Source of the DNA: Microbacterium sp. SORGH_AS_0888
GTDB taxonomy: Bacteria; Actinomycetota; Actinomycetes; Actinomycetales; Microbacteriaceae
Direction of reading: 5' to 3'
Length of the DNA: 64,000 nucleotides
Assembly (NCBI RefSeq): GCF_030818905.1
Contig: NZ_JAUTAZ010000001.1
Location: 3,286,001-3,350,000, forward strand
Part shown: in pieces, positions 1 to 9,283 of the stretch
Numbering within the stretch: position 1 is the stretch's first letter
How the letters are laid out: each line of letters opens with the position of its first letter
Position numbers and translations under genes: made by a program
Notes under the pieces: model-generated
Databases searched by the model: none
The model's input: the letters and a program-made list of their open reading frames with translations, nothing else
What the model was told of the DNA's origin: nothing

Positions 1-296
1 CGCTCGCGCACCGCATCCACGGTGTATTCGGCATCCACCCCGATGGCCCCGGGGCCCGCGCCGACGGCCGCGACCGCGAGCGTCGGCGCGCCCGTCCGGC
101 TCGTGGCGTAGGCGACGGACACCTGCGGTCCCCGGCCCACGACCCGCAGCGGCCCGTGGTCCTCCGCGCCGCAGCGCGCGCAGCGCTGCACGAGCTCGAG
201 CGGGGCGCCGGCGAGCTCGCGCACGAGTGCCCGCGACACCTCGCGCCGGTCGACGCCCTCGGGCACCTGACGCCAGGCGATCAGTGCCCTCGCCAC
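1..296 (-). CDS. 4'-phosphopantetheinyl transferase family protein, N-terminal part (runs off the window)
   Basis: Enzymes of this family move the phosphopantetheine arm of CoA onto a serine of an acyl or peptidyl carrier protein. Only the first 98 codons are present. From a GTG at 296 the reverse strand reads CARCGAEDHG (residues 39-48), VSVAYATS (59-66) and AIGVDAE (84-90); the last carries the D-x-E pair that binds magnesium in Sfp-type enzymes. The GTG lies one base beyond the stop of mutT1, so the two are probably co-transcribed. The start is inferred because there is no ATG. The family call rests on the three motifs in the right order; the carrier protein served cannot be told from this fragment. 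Confidence 0.7.
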   Translation of the reverse strand, partial: MARALIAWRQVPEGVDRREVSRALVRELAGAPLELVQRCARCGAEDHGPLRVVGRGPQVSVAYATSRTGAPTLAVAAVGAGPGAIGVDAEYTVDAVRE

Positions 297-297
297 G

Positions 298-1236
298 TCA
301 CACCTGCGGCAGCACGGTCTCGATCGCCGCGATCCCGGAACCGGGATTGGTCCGCGACAGGTGCGCGACCGAGAACCCCCCGACCTCCAGGCTCGACGCG
401 CTTCCGAGGTAGGAGCCCCGCAGCGTCCCGGTCGCCAGCGCCAGCTCGTTCAGGATGTCGGGCAGCACCGGGCCGTGGCTGCACAGCACGGCCGGCTTGC
501 GCGCGCGCACGCGCTTGCCGACGACCGTTCGCGCGTCGGAGGCACCGTCCTCCCATGCGTCCTGGCTGATCTCCGGGACCAGCCGGATCGGCCGTTTCAG
601 CGCTCGTGCGAGCGGATCGACGGTCTCGATGCATCGGGTCGCGTCGCTGGACAGGATGCGTCGCACGCCGTACGCGCGCAGCGGCCCCACGATCGCCTTC
701 GCCTGTCTCCTGCCCCGATCGGTCAGCGGACGGGTCGCGTCCGAGCCGCCCCACTCGCTCCGGGCGAGCGCTTTCGCGTGGCGCAGGGCGATGACCGGGA
801 ACGTCTCGAGGACGCCGTCGTCGGCGAACGTCAGGAACGCCTCGACGATCTCGACGTCGACCGGGTAGCTGAGATAGCCGAGGGCCCGCTTCGGGGTGAC
901 CCACTCCAGCGCCGCGATCTCCTTGTTCGGCACGAAGTCGGACGCCCGTATCGCGTCCTCCGTCGCCTCGGCCGCCCAGTAGTGCACGATCTTCTCGCGG
1001 CCCTTGGGCATGATGTAGCGGGAGACGCCGACCGGCAGCCCCAGATGCACCCGGATGCCGGTCTCTTCGTGGATCTCGCGCACCGCGGTCTCGACGAGCG
1101 TCTCGCCGGGGTCCACCTTCCCCTTGGGGAGCGTCACATCGCGGTACTGGGTGCGGTGGATGAGCAGGATCCTGAGCCTGCCCTCCACGAGGCGCCACAC
1201 GACCCCGCCCGCGGCGTAGACGGCGGTGTCGGTCAT
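298..1236 (-). CDS. mutT1: MutT1-type Nudix hydrolase fused to a histidine phosphatase domain
   Basis: The 312-residue protein has an N-terminal Nudix domain with a full Nudix box at residues 39-61 (G-x5-E-x7-REIHEETG) and a C-terminal phosphoglycerate-mutase-like domain beginning at RHAKA (152-156), with a second histidine in CSHGP near residue 260. This two-domain form is the mycobacterial MutT1 type, which cleaves 8-oxo-(d)GTP and diadenosine polyphosphates and so cleans the nucleotide pool. Its ATG overlaps the ppk stop by four bases (ATGA), the same ppk-mutT1 pairing as in mycobacteria, so translation is probably coupled. The overlap decides the start. The specificity is inferred from the family and not visible in the sequence. 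Confidence 0.9.
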   Translation of the reverse strand: MTDTAVYAAGGVVWRLVEGRLRILLIHRTQYRDVTLPKGKVDPGETLVETAVREIHEETGIRVHLGLPVGVSRYIMPKGREKIVHYWAAEATEDAIRASDFVPNKEIAALEWVTPKRALGYLSYPVDVEIVEAFLTFADDGVLETFPVIALRHAKALARSEWGGSDATRPLTDRGRRQAKAIVGPLRAYGVRRILSSDATRCIETVDPLARALKRPIRLVPEISQDAWEDGASDARTVVGKRVRARKPAVLCSHGPVLPDILNELALATGTLRGSYLGSASSLEVGGFSVAHLSRTNPGSGIAAIETVLPQV

Positions 1237-3404
1237 CGCACCGTCCGGGGACGCCGACGGCGCAGCACGTTGGCCATCGTCACGTCCTGCAGATCCGCGA
1301 GCGGGCGGCCTTCGGCATCCAGGTGATGCCGCGTCCACACGCCGTCCGGGCCCAGCCACCAGGAGCCGATCTGCTCGCTCATCGCGAGCGTGAACAGATC
1401 GTTGAGCTCCGTGATCTGCTCCGGCGCGACGAGGCGCACGAGCGCCTCCACCCGGCGGTCGAGGTTGCGGTGCATCATGTCGGCGCTGCCGATGAACGCG
1501 GCGGGATCGCCGTCGTTCTCGAACGCGAAGATGCGCGAGTGCTCGAGGTAACGGCCGAGGATCGAGCGCACCGTGATGTTCTCGCTCATCCCGGGGACGC
1601 CCGGCATGAGGCTGCAGATGCCGCGCACCCACACCTCGACCGGCACGCCTGCCTGGCTCGCCCGGTACAGGGCGTCGATGATCTGCTCGTCGACCATCGA
1701 GTTCACCTTGATGCGGATGCCGGCCGGCTTGCCCGCCAGCGCGTGTCGCCGCTCGCGGTCGATCTGCCGCAGCAGGCCCTTGCGCAGGTGCAGAGGTGCC
1801 ACCAGGAGCCGCTTGAACTTCTTCTCGATCGCGTAGCCGCTGAGCTCGTTGAACAGACGCGTGAGGTCGCGCCCGACCTCGGGGTCGACCGTGAACAGCC
1901 CGAAGTCCTCGTAGACGCGACTGGTCTTCGGGTTGTAGTTGCCGGTGCCGACGTGGCAGTAGCTGCGCAGCGACCCCTTCTCCTCGCGGATGACGAGCGC
2001 CAGCTTGCAGTGGGTCTTCAGTCCCACGAGGCCGTAGACGACGTGGACGCCCGCCTTCTCGAGCTTGCGCGCCCACACGATGTTGTTCGCCTCGTCGAAG
2101 CGCGCCTTCACCTCGACCAGCGCGAGCACCTGCTTGCCCGCCTCCGCCGCGTCGATGAGCGCCTGCACGATGGGGCTGTCGCCCGAGGTGCGGTACAGGG
2201 TCTGCTTGATCGCGAGCACGTGCGGGTCCTTGGCCGCCTGCTCGAGGAAGGCCTGCACGCTCGTCGCGAACGACTCGTAGGGGTGGTGCACGAGCACGTC
2301 GCCCTTGCGGATCGCGGCGAAGATGTCGGGGCGCTCGTTGTTGTCGCCCGGCTGGAACGCCACCGCCGTGGTCGGCACGTGCGGCGGGTAGTGCAGCTCC
2401 GGCCGATCGATGCGACCGAGGTCGAACAGCCCGCGCAGATCGAGCGGCCCGGGGAGGCGGTAGACCTCCTGCTCGGTGATGTCGAGCTCCTTCAGGAGCA
2501 GGTCGAGGGTGAGCTCGTCCATGTCGTCGGTGATCTCGAGCCGGATGGGGGGACCGAACCGGCGTCGCAGGAGCTCGGCCTCGAGCGCCTGGATGAGGTT
2601 CTCGGTCTCGTCCTCCTCGATGACCATGTCCTCGTTCCGGGTGAGCCGGAACGCGTGGTGGTCGAGGATCTCCATGCCGGGGAACAGATCGGCGAGGTTG
2701 TTGGCGATGAGGTCCTCGAGCGCGATGTAGCGCACGTGCTCGCCGGTGCGTGACACCTCGACGAAGCGGGGGAGCATCGGCGGGACCTTGAGTCGCGCGA
2801 ACTCCTGCCGTCCTGTCTTCGCGTTGCGCACGCGGATCGCCAGGTTCAGCGACAGCCCCGAGATGTACGGGAAGGGATGGGCGGGGTCGACGGCGAGCGG
2901 CATGAGGACCGGGAACACCTGCGCCTGGAAGTACTCGTACAGCCGCTCGCGATCCTCCTCGGCGACCTCGTTCCAGCTGAGCACCTCGATGCCCGCCTCG
3001 GCCAGGGCCGGCTTGACCCGCTCCTGCCATGCCTCCGCGTGGCGCAGCTGCAACGCGTGCGCGGCCTGCGAGATGTCGCCCAGGACGTCGGCGGGCGAAC
3101 GGCCGATGTTGGTGGGAACGGCCAGGCCCGTGATGATGCGGCGCTTGAGGCCGGCCACGCGCACCATGAAGAACTCGTCGAGGTTGCTGCCGAAGATCGC
3201 GAGGAAGTTGGTCCGCTCGAGCACGGGGAGGTTGGGGTCCTCCGCCAGCTCCAGCACGCGCTGGTTGAACGCGAGCCAGCTCAGCTCCCGGTCGAGGTAG
3301 CGCCCTTCGGGGAGCTCTGCGTCCTCGGCCTCGCTGATCTCGTCGAAGTCGTCGTCGTCCGCGTCGCCGAGGCCGGCATCCAGCACGTCCTGTTCCATCA
3401 CCAC
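1233..3404 (-). CDS. ppk: Polyphosphate kinase 1
   Basis: PPK1 builds inorganic polyphosphate reversibly from the gamma phosphate of ATP. The 723-residue product has the usual length and order: N-terminal domain ([15 protein letters not shown] near residue 40), head domain and two phospholipase-D-like catalytic domains. His484 in HVGTGNYNP corresponds to the autophosphorylated histidine and His622 in [11 protein letters not shown] to the second conserved one. It is the first gene of a ppk-mutT1 pair and lies near phosphate genes phoU and senX3-regX3 several kb away. A second ATG two codons in (MEQDV) could be the true start. The acidic first 35 residues are variable in this family. Confidence 0.95.
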   Translation of the reverse strand: MVMEQDVLDAGLGDADDDDFDEISEAEDAELPEGRYLDRELSWLAFNQRVLELAEDPNLPVLERTNFLAIFGSNLDEFFMVRVAGLKRRIITGLAVPTNIGRSPADVLGDISQAAHALQLRHAEAWQERVKPALAEAGIEVLSWNEVAEEDRERLYEYFQAQVFPVLMPLAVDPAHPFPYISGLSLNLAIRVRNAKTGRQEFARLKVPPMLPRFVEVSRTGEHVRYIALEDLIANNLADLFPGMEILDHHAFRLTRNEDMVIEEDETENLIQALEAELLRRRFGPPIRLEITDDMDELTLDLLLKELDITEQEVYRLPGPLDLRGLFDLGRIDRPELHYPPHVPTTAVAFQPGDNNERPDIFAAIRKGDVLVHHPYESFATSVQAFLEQAAKDPHVLAIKQTLYRTSGDSPIVQALIDAAEAGKQVLALVEVKARFDEANNIVWARKLEKAGVHVVYGLVGLKTHCKLALVIREEKGSLRSYCHVGTGNYNPKTSRVYEDFGLFTVDPEVGRDLTRLFNELSGYAIEKKFKRLLVAPLHLRKGLLRQIDRERRHALAGKPAGIRIKVNSMVDEQIIDALYRASQAGVPVEVWVRGICSLMPGVPGMSENITVRSILGRYLEHSRIFAFENDGDPAAFIGSADMMHRNLDRRVEALVRLVAPEQITELNDLFTLAMSEQIGSWWLGPDGVWTRHHLDAEGRPLADLQDVTMANVLRRRRPRTVR

Positions 3405-3454
3405 CTCATCATTGCAGTCGAGGGTGACCGGCGTGTGAACGGATGTCCGCGGCC

Positions 3455-4153
3455 TCAGGCCCCGGAACGCTCCTTGGGCACGGGCACCTGGTCCTCTTCG
3501 TACACGTTGAAGCGGTAGCCGACGTTGCGGACCGTGCCGATGAGCTGCTCCAGGTCGCCGAGCTTGGCCCGCAGTCGCCGCACGTGCACATCGACCGTGC
3601 GCGTGCCGCCGAAGTAGTCGTAGCCCCAGACCTCGCTCAGCAGCTGCTCCCGGGTGAACACACGAGACGGGTGCGTGGCGAAGAAGTGCAGGAGCTGGAA
3701 CTCCTTGTAGGTGAGGTCCAGCGGGCGGCCGTGCACCTTGGCGGAGTAGGACGACTCGTCGATCGAGATGCCGGAGGTCTGGATGCGGGTCGAGACCTGT
3801 TCCGCGCTGCGGCGGCCGAGCACGAGCCGGATCCGGGCGTCGACCTCGGCGGGGCCGGCGCCCACGAGGATCACGTCGTCGACGCCCCAGTCCGTCGACA
3901 CGGCCGTCAGGCCGCCCTCCGTGACGATCAGCACGAGCGGAGCGTCCAGGCCCGTCGTGTTGAGGATCTTGCAGAGCGACTTGGCGCCGACGAGATCGAG
4001 ACGGGCGTCGACGAAGACGACGTCGGCACTCGGTGCGTTCACCAGCTGAGCGGGCTCAGCCGGGATCTGACGCACACGGTGCGAAAGCAACTCGAGCGAG
4101 GGCAGCACCGGTGTTCCGGTCTGCGCAGAGCTCAGGACGAGTAGCTGTGCCAA
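3455..4153 (-). CDS. glnR: GlnR-type orphan OmpR-family regulator
   Basis: GlnR is the global nitrogen regulator of many actinobacteria; it works without a dedicated sensor kinase. Residues 1-120 form an atypical receiver domain: Asp49 is kept ([10 protein letters not shown]) but the usual acidic pocket at the N terminus is absent, as in GlnR. Residues 135-225 are the winged helix, with [31 protein letters not shown] and [11 protein letters not shown], nearly identical to mycobacterial GlnR. I chose the TTG at 4153 because GGAGGA lies five bases upstream and the protein then starts at the same point as its relatives; an upstream ATG at 4183 would add ten residues that do not look conserved. 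Confidence 0.88.
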   Translation of the reverse strand: MAQLLVLSSAQTGTPVLPSLELLSHRVRQIPAEPAQLVNAPSADVVFVDARLDLVGAKSLCKILNTTGLDAPLVLIVTEGGLTAVSTDWGVDDVILVGAGPAEVDARIRLVLGRRSAEQVSTRIQTSGISIDESSYSAKVHGRPLDLTYKEFQLLHFFATHPSRVFTREQLLSEVWGYDYFGGTRTVDVHVRRLRAKLGDLEQLIGTVRNVGYRFNVYEEDQVPVPKERSGA

Positions 4154-4265
4154 TGGAGTCCTCCCGGCGGTCTTCAGCCGCATCGACCCTCATCTTAGGC
4201 GCTGCGCGACCCTCGGCTCGTGGTCTGCGCGTGCGAATGCCTCGCGGGTACGCGAGAATGGCGGA

Positions 4266-4559
4266 ATGACCGCGCCAGAACTCGTCCCTCCCAGGCCCAC
4301 CGGCGGGATCGTCGGGGTCTGGATCGCGACGGCGCTCGCCGGTGTCGGCATCGTGCTCTTCGTGCCGCTGCACTGGCAGTCCTCGTGGATCACCCTCACG
4401 CTGGGGATCGCGCTGATCGCCGCGTTCATCGTCCAGCTCGCCTACGGTCGGGCGCAGCGGTTCATCCGGCGCACGGCGATCACGGTGCTCGGGTCGCTGC
4501 TCATCCTCGGTGTCATCTCGGCCGTCGCCGCACTCGTGGTCCTGCTGCGCGGACTGTGA
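4266..4559 (+). CDS. Small predicted membrane protein
   Basis: The 97-residue product has three hydrophobic stretches (about residues 14-33, 40-60 and 73-95) separated by short charged loops, so it is a predicted inner-membrane protein with three helices. I do not recognise a named family. It is transcribed away from glnR, and a -10-like GAGAAT (4254-4259) stands seven bases before the ATG, so the message is probably leaderless. It precedes another tiny membrane peptide. Confidence 0.65.
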   Translation: MTAPELVPPRPTGGIVGVWIATALAGVGIVLFVPLHWQSSWITLTLGIALIAAFIVQLAYGRAQRFIRRTAITVLGSLLILGVISAVAALVVLLRGL

Positions 4560-4582
4560 TCCCTGCGCGGTAGGATGAGTGC

Positions 4583-4696
4583 ATGGACCTCGTCGCGCTC
4601 GAACTCTTCTTCGTGGGGCTGCTCTCGCTCGCCTCGCTCGCGATCGTCTTCGTCTCGGCCGTCGTCGTCAAGAATCTGTACCGCGGCCAGCGCTGA
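4583..4696 (+). CDS. 37-residue single-pass membrane peptide
   Basis: A 37-codon frame reads M-D-L-V-A-L-E-L, then a hydrophobic helix to about residue 29, then a basic tail ending KNLYRGQR. The pattern of a short outside end, one membrane helix and a positively charged inner end fits a genuine single-pass micropeptide. TAGGAT (4571-4576) sits seven bases before the ATG, the same leaderless promoter geometry seen at other genes here. It lies between two genes on the same strand with 11 bases before the next one. No function is assigned; it may be a stabiliser of a membrane complex. Confidence 0.6.
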   Translation: MDLVALELFFVGLLSLASLAIVFVSAVVVKNLYRGQR

Positions 4697-4707
4697 CGGA
4701 GCGGGCG

Positions 4708-5310
4708 ATGATCGAGATTCCGACCGATCTGCCCGCAGACCTCGCCCCTCTCGCCTGGCTCGTGGGCGTCTGGGAGGGGACGGGCGTCATCGACTACGAG
4801 GCGTCCGGACACCGCTTCACCGGTGAGTTCTCGCATCGACTGGCTTTCACCGACGACGGTGCCGGTGCGCTCGGCTACCGCGCGACGGCGCGCATGATCG
4901 ACACCGACGCGGCGATCCCCCTCGTCTCGGAGACGGGGTACTGGCGGCTCGCGCGCCCGCAGACCCCGGCCGATGCCGGTCCCGGGCTGCTGCCGCCGCG
5001 TGCGAGCGGCAGCGTCCGCACGGCCGACGACGTCGAGGTCCTGCGCACGCCGGAGGGCGGCTTCGAGATCCAGGCCAGCATCGTGCACGCCGACGGTCTG
5101 AGCGAGCTGTACCTCGGACAGATCCGAGGTCCGCGCATCGACATCGCCACGGACGCCGTGGTGCCCCCGCCCGGGGGCGCAGAGTACGGTGCCGCGACCC
5201 GCATGTACGGGCTCGTCGACGGGCATCTGCTGTGGGCATGGGACATCGCGGCGCTCGGCGGAGAGCTCGCCTCGCACGCCTCCGCCCGGCTGGCGAAGGT
5301 CGAGCGATGA
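4708..5310 (+). CDS. Nitrobindin / THAP4-like heme-binding beta-barrel protein
   Basis: Proteins of this FABP-like (DUF1794) family form a ten-strand beta barrel that can hold heme; mycobacterial members bind nitric oxide at the heme iron. The 200-residue product shows the family start (LAPLAWLVGVWEGTG, residues 10-24), the SETGYWRL strand and the C-terminal LWAWDIAA(L)G-x4-S-x-A-x-L pattern. It overlaps the next gene by four bases (ATGA), so it is coupled to the YgfZ-like protein, a pairing also seen in other actinobacteria. Heme binding is family knowledge and not proved by this sequence. Confidence 0.8.
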   Translation: MIEIPTDLPADLAPLAWLVGVWEGTGVIDYEASGHRFTGEFSHRLAFTDDGAGALGYRATARMIDTDAAIPLVSETGYWRLARPQTPADAGPGLLPPRASGSVRTADDVEVLRTPEGGFEIQASIVHADGLSELYLGQIRGPRIDIATDAVVPPPGGAEYGAATRMYGLVDGHLLWAWDIAALGGELASHASARLAKVER

Positions 5311-6401
5311 CGGGCGTGTTCGCGGGAGTGCCCGGGGTCGTCGTCGACGACGACCGGGTGCAGCACTTCGGCAATCCCTTCGCCGAGCAGCGCGCGCTCG
5401 TCGGGGGCAGGGCCGTCGCCGTCCTGGAGGATCGTGCGGCGCTCGCCGTCACGGGCGAGGATCGGCTCTCCTGGCTCGACTCGATCAGCTCGCAGGCGCT
5501 CACCGGTCTCGCTCCCGGCGTCTCGACCGAGTTGCTCGTGCTCGACCCGCAGGGGCGGGTGGAGCACGCCGCGGCCGTGATCGACGACGGCGTGACGACC
5601 TGGCTCATCGTCGACCGCGGGGATGCCGCACCTCTCCTGGAGTGGCTCCGGCGCATGCGATTCCGGCTTCGGGTCGACCCGCAGGAGGCATCGGGGCTGA
5701 TCGTGCTCGGCGCGACGGACGCGGGCGTCCACCTGCTGCCGGCCGCAGCGCCCGCCCACGTGCCGCTCGTGTGGCGCGACCCGTGGCCGCAGGTCGCGCC
5801 CGGCGGTGTCGGGTACGCCGACGCCGCCGACCATCCGGGCGCCGAACGCTCCTGGAACGAGGTGCTCGTGACGACCGCGGATGCCGAGGCGCTCGCCGCC
5901 GCGGCGATCGCGGGGGAGATCGCGCTTGCGGGCGCGGTCGCGGCCGACGCGCTGCGCGTGGCCGCGTGGCGGCCGCGCTGGGCCGCCGAGAACGACGAGC
6001 GGCTCATCCCGCACGAGGTCGACTGGCTGCGCACCGCCGTCCACCTCGACAAGGGCTGCTATCGGGGGCAGGAGACCGTGGCCAAGGTGCACAATCTCGG
6101 CCATCCGCCCCGCCGCCTCGTCGCGCTGCACCTCGATGGCAGCGACGACGTCCTGCCGGCGCCCGGCGACCCGGTCGAGATCGACGGCGCTGTCGTCGGC
6201 GCGATCACCTCCGTCGCGCGGCACCACGAGGACGGCCCCATCGCCTTGGCGCTGGTCAAGCGCTCCGCGGGCGTCGAGGTCGACGCCGTCGTCCGCACCG
6301 CCGGCGGCGAGGTGGCGGCGAGCGTGCGCACGGTCGTCCCCGCCGACGCCGGGGCTGCGGCATCCGTTCCCCGCCTGCCGCGGCTGTCGCGACGCCGCTG
6401 A
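5307..6401 (+). CDS. ygfZ: YgfZ/GcvT folate-binding protein
   Basis: YgfZ-type proteins bind tetrahydrofolate and help assemble or repair iron-sulfur enzymes. The 364-residue product has the GcvT fold, and residues 249-256 read KGCYRGQE, the family signature with its conserved cysteine. The first half (about 40-200) is the aminomethyltransferase-like domain and the C-terminal 80 residues form the small barrel. It starts inside the stop of the upstream nitrobindin gene and ends two bases before the next ATG, so the three genes 4708-7513 form one operon. Confidence 0.88.
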   Translation: MTGVFAGVPGVVVDDDRVQHFGNPFAEQRALVGGRAVAVLEDRAALAVTGEDRLSWLDSISSQALTGLAPGVSTELLVLDPQGRVEHAAAVIDDGVTTWLIVDRGDAAPLLEWLRRMRFRLRVDPQEASGLIVLGATDAGVHLLPAAAPAHVPLVWRDPWPQVAPGGVGYADAADHPGAERSWNEVLVTTADAEALAAAAIAGEIALAGAVAADALRVAAWRPRWAAENDERLIPHEVDWLRTAVHLDKGCYRGQETVAKVHNLGHPPRRLVALHLDGSDDVLPAPGDPVEIDGAVVGAITSVARHHEDGPIALALVKRSAGVEVDAVVRTAGGEVAASVRTVVPADAGAAASVPRLPRLSRRR

Positions 6402-6403
6402 CG

Positions 6404-7513
6404 ATGAGCGCGGGCCCCGTCACGCAGCCCGTGCCGGTGCGCTGGCACGACCGCCTCGACCCGCGCCCGGCGTTCGCCCGTGCCGGTCAGTCGCTCCCGG
6501 CGATCGTGCAGATCGTGATCGCGGCGACCGCGGCGTTCGCCTTCGCGCACTTCGTCCTCGGCCACGAGACGCCCGTGCTGGCCGGAACGATCGCAGTGTC
6601 GAGCCTCGGGCTCGTCCGTGACGCGCGTCCGCGTCGCGTGGTCGAGACCGTGGTCGGGATGATGCTCGGCGTGCTCGTCTCCGAGGCGCTCCTGCGCATC
6701 GTCGGCACCGGTTGGTGGCAGCTGCCCATCGTCCTGGCCGCGGTGCTCCTGGTCGCCCGGCTGTTCTCGCCGCAGCCGGGGTTCGCGATCGCGGCCGCCA
6801 TCCAGGGGCTCATCGTCCTGCTGTTCCCCGGCGCCGACACCGAGGCGGTCATGGCCAGGCCGCTCGACGGCGCGGTGGGAGGGGCCGCGGCGATCCTCCT
6901 CACCGTCGTGGTGCCGCGGAGCTTCCGTCGAGAGCTGCGCCACGACGCCCGCGCACTGTTCGCCGCCGCCGATGCGGCCGTGGCGGCGATCGTGCAGGGC
7001 CTCGAGAGCGGACAGAGCCGCCGCGCCGACCGCGGGCTCGAGAAGGCACGGGGACTGGATCCGCTCGTCCGGGCGTGGCGCGAGTCCCTCGACTCGGCCA
7101 CGGCGATCGCTCGCATCTCGCCGTTCCTGCGGCGTCGCCGTGGCGAGCTCGAGCGTCAGCGGCGCATCCTTCTCGCGATGGATCTCTCGGTGCGCAACCT
7201 GCGCGTCGTCGGCCGGAGGGCGGCCTACGTGCTGGACGACGGCGTGCCGCGTCCGGTGGCCGCCGACGTGCTCGACCAGCTCGCACGCGGCATGGCCCTG
7301 GTCGGGGAGTGCCTGGAGGACATCGCACTCGAGCCCGCCGCTCGGGAGGCGTTGCGCGCGACCGCGGCCCACCTGCATCCCGCGGAGCTGCTCCCGGACG
7401 CCTCGCTGGGCGATCACAGTCTGCTCACGGCCATGCGGCCGCTCGCGGTCGATCTGCTCACCGCGGCCGGGGCGCCGCCCGACGACGCGCGGGCGGCGAT
7501 CCCTCGTATCTGA
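6404..7513 (+). CDS. FUSC-family membrane protein
   Basis: The 369-residue product has about five to six membrane helices in residues 30-170 (for example LPAIVQIVIAATAAFAFAHF and the VVETVVGMMLGVLVSEALL stretch), followed by a long soluble helical domain rich in Arg and Ala. This matches the FUSC/aromatic-acid-exporter-like family, here in a half-size form that would have to pair. The KxR-rich end and RRVVETVVGxxLG motif are typical. It is the last gene of the nitrobindin-ygfZ operon, two bases after ygfZ. The substrate is unknown. Confidence 0.72.
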   Translation: MSAGPVTQPVPVRWHDRLDPRPAFARAGQSLPAIVQIVIAATAAFAFAHFVLGHETPVLAGTIAVSSLGLVRDARPRRVVETVVGMMLGVLVSEALLRIVGTGWWQLPIVLAAVLLVARLFSPQPGFAIAAAIQGLIVLLFPGADTEAVMARPLDGAVGGAAAILLTVVVPRSFRRELRHDARALFAAADAAVAAIVQGLESGQSRRADRGLEKARGLDPLVRAWRESLDSATAIARISPFLRRRRGELERQRRILLAMDLSVRNLRVVGRRAAYVLDDGVPRPVAADVLDQLARGMALVGECLEDIALEPAAREALRATAAHLHPAELLPDASLGDHSLLTAMRPLAVDLLTAAGAPPDDARAAIPRI

Positions 7514-7560
7514 CCCTGCGCCGCTGACTCCACGCCGCCGGATCAGGTCCTCTCGCCGGG

Positions 7561-8433
7561 TCAGGAGGTTCTCTGCCCTGACTCGCCTGTCTCGGCCGGA
7601 TGGCCTGACGCTGGCGTGGGCGCCACCGCCGCCCACGCCAGCGTCAGCTCGCCCAGCCGCCAGCGCGACCGCTGCAGCAGCGGCCATCCGGCGTCCGCGA
7701 GCGCCCCGAGCGCTGCGCGCCAGCGCTGACGGGGGCCGAACGTCGACATCGCCGCCGCCCGCGTCCATTCGCGGTCGAGCGCGTCCAGCAGCTCGTGCAC
7801 GCGCTCGCCCGGCACATTGCGGTGGATGAGGGCCTTCGGGAGTCGCTCGGCCGCGATCGAGGGGTCCTCGAGGGCCGCGAGCCGGAGCGACACCGTGAAG
7901 GTCAGGGGATGCGCGTCGGCTCCGACCGCGACCCACGTCGACACGCGCCCGATCTCGTCGCTCGTGCCTTCGACGAGGATGCCGCCGGGCTCCAGCCGCG
8001 CCGTCATCTGCCGCCACGCCGCGGGAACATCCTCCTCGTGGTACTGCCGCAGGACGTTCATGGCACGGATGATGCGAGGCGCCCGCGGCACGGGCACCTC
8101 GAAGCCGCCCCGGTCGAACGAGACCCGCGCGTCGGGGCGGAAGGGCGTCGTGCCCTCGCGGACCCGCCTCAGGTGCGCGCGCGCCGAGATCACACGTGCC
8201 GGATCGATCTCGATCCCGTGCACCTCGACATCCCCCCGCGCTCGGTGCAGCCGGGCCTCGAGCTCGAGGGTCGTGACCGCGCTCGCGCCGAATCCGAGGT
8301 CGACCACGAGCGGATCCGGGCCTGCCGTGCGCAGCGCGGGATGCCGCGCGATCCAGCGGTCGACGCGCCGGAGCCGGTTGGTCCCCGTGGTCCCGCGGGT
8401 GATGCGACCGGAGGGGGAGGACGCCGCGGCCAT
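7561..8433 (-). CDS. Class I SAM-dependent methyltransferase
   Basis: The 290-residue product carries a Rossmann-type SAM site: motif I VVDLGFGAS (43-51), an acidic residue ending strand 2 (VHGIEIDPAR) and RIIRAMNVLRQY around strand 4. The family is seen mainly in Actinobacteria and its substrate is not known. It is transcribed divergently from gpmA with 40 bases between them, and it runs convergent to the FUSC gene. Its last 40 codons contain a perfect 17-bp hairpin described separately. Confidence 0.78.
   Translation of the reverse strand: MAAASSPSGRITRGTTGTNRLRRVDRWIARHPALRTAGPDPLVVDLGFGASAVTTLELEARLHRARGDVEVHGIEIDPARVISARAHLRRVREGTTPFRPDARVSFDRGGFEVPVPRAPRIIRAMNVLRQYHEEDVPAAWRQMTARLEPGGILVEGTSDEIGRVSTWVAVGADAHPLTFTVSLRLAALEDPSIAAERLPKALIHRNVPGERVHELLDALDREWTRAAAMSTFGPRQRWRAALGALADAGWPLLQRSRWRLGELTLAWAAVAPTPASGHPAETGESGQRTS
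7606..7646. repeat. Perfect 17-bp inverted repeat inside the methyltransferase 3' end
   Basis: Bases 7606-7622 (TGACGCTGGCGTGGGCG) are repeated exactly in inverted form at 7630-7646, leaving a seven-base loop. The stem would fold in RNA of either strand. It encodes ordinary residues near the C terminus of the methyltransferase (LTLAW to TPASG). It may act as a terminator for the convergent FUSC operon or be a small palindromic insertion. Confidence 0.8.
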
Positions 8434-8473
8434 GACGCCATGATGCCAGCCCCGCGCTCGATATCATTGCCGC

Positions 8474-9223
8474 ATGACCTCCCCTTACACCCTGATCCTG
8501 CTGCGCCACGGCCAGAGCCAGTGGAACGAGCTGAACCTGTTCACCGGATGGGTGGACGTGCGCCTGACCGACCAAGGCAAGGCGGAGGCGGCCCGCGGCG
8601 GCGAGCTGCTCGCCGAGTCGGGGCTGCTGCCCGACGTGCTGCACACCTCGCTCCTCAGCCGCGCGATCCAGACGGCGAACATCGCGCTGGATGCGGCGGA
8701 CCGTCTCTGGATCCCGGTCAAGCGCTCGTGGCGGCTCAACGAGCGCCACTACGGTGCCCTGCAGGGCAAGGACAAGGCGCAGACGCTCGAGGAGTTCGGC
8801 CAGGAGCAGTTCATGCTCTGGCGCCGGTCCTTCGACGTTCCGCCGCCCCCGCTCGCCGACGACAGCGAGTTCAGCCAGGTGAACGACCCGCGTTACGCCG
8901 GCATCGACGGCGACGTGCCCCGCACCGAGTCCCTCAAGCTCGTGATCGACCGGCTGCTGCCCTACTGGGAGAACGAGATCGTCCCCGACCTCACGGCGGG
9001 CAGGACGGTGCTCGTGACGGCTCACGGCAACTCGCTCCGTGGACTCGTGAAGCACCTCGAGGACATCAGCGACGACGACATCGCCGGGCTCAACATCCCC
9101 ACCGGCATCCCGCTGGTCTACCGCCTCGACGAGAACCTGCGTCCGCTCGGGCCGGGCGAGTACCTCGACCCCGAGGCCGCCGCCGCCGGTGCCGCAGCGG
9201 TCGCCTCGCAGGGCAAGAAGTAA
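8474..9223 (+). CDS. gpmA: 2,3-bisphosphoglycerate-dependent phosphoglycerate mutase
   Basis: GpmA interconverts 3- and 2-phosphoglycerate in glycolysis and gluconeogenesis. The 249-residue protein has [10 protein letters not shown] with the phosphorylated His12, [10 protein letters not shown], the [11 protein letters not shown] loop (the R-H-Y-G-x-L-x-G signature) and the second catalytic histidine in TAHGNSLR near residue 184. Length and order are normal, with an Ala-rich tail. TATCAT (8462-8467) lies seven bases before the ATG, so the message is probably leaderless. It neighbours phoU and senX3-regX3, as gpm1 does in mycobacteria. Confidence 0.95.
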   Translation: MTSPYTLILLRHGQSQWNELNLFTGWVDVRLTDQGKAEAARGGELLAESGLLPDVLHTSLLSRAIQTANIALDAADRLWIPVKRSWRLNERHYGALQGKDKAQTLEEFGQEQFMLWRRSFDVPPPPLADDSEFSQVNDPRYAGIDGDVPRTESLKLVIDRLLPYWENEIVPDLTAGRTVLVTAHGNSLRGLVKHLEDISDDDIAGLNIPTGIPLVYRLDENLRPLGPGEYLDPEAAAAGAAAVASQGKK

Positions 9224-9230
9224 CCCTGAC

Positions 9231-9278
9231 GACACGCAGAAGGGGGGATGCCGCGCGGCATCCCCCCTTCTGCGTGTC
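9231..9278. terminator. Bidirectional terminator between gpmA and phoU
   Basis: A perfect 48-base palindrome (arms 9231-9254 and 9255-9278, half-site GACACGCAGAAGGGGGGATG plus CCGC) lies eight bases after the gpmA stop and five bases after the phoU stop on the other strand. The position between two convergent genes and the stem strength support a terminator working both ways. There is no U tract, as is usual in high-G+C actinobacteria. Confidence 0.82.
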
Positions 9279-9283
9279 CACGC

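Noticed and set aside
298..3030. A 910-codon open frame on the reverse strand across ppk and mutT1
   Set aside because: Only its last third is real (mutT1). The rest runs in a second frame through ppk, has an Arg/Pro/Ala-rich composition and no recognisable domain, as expected for off-frame reading of high-G+C coding DNA.
6059..9235. A 1058-codon antisense frame across ygfZ, FUSC and gpmA
   Set aside because: Composition is His/Arg/Asp-rich without domains, and it lies opposite three well-supported genes.
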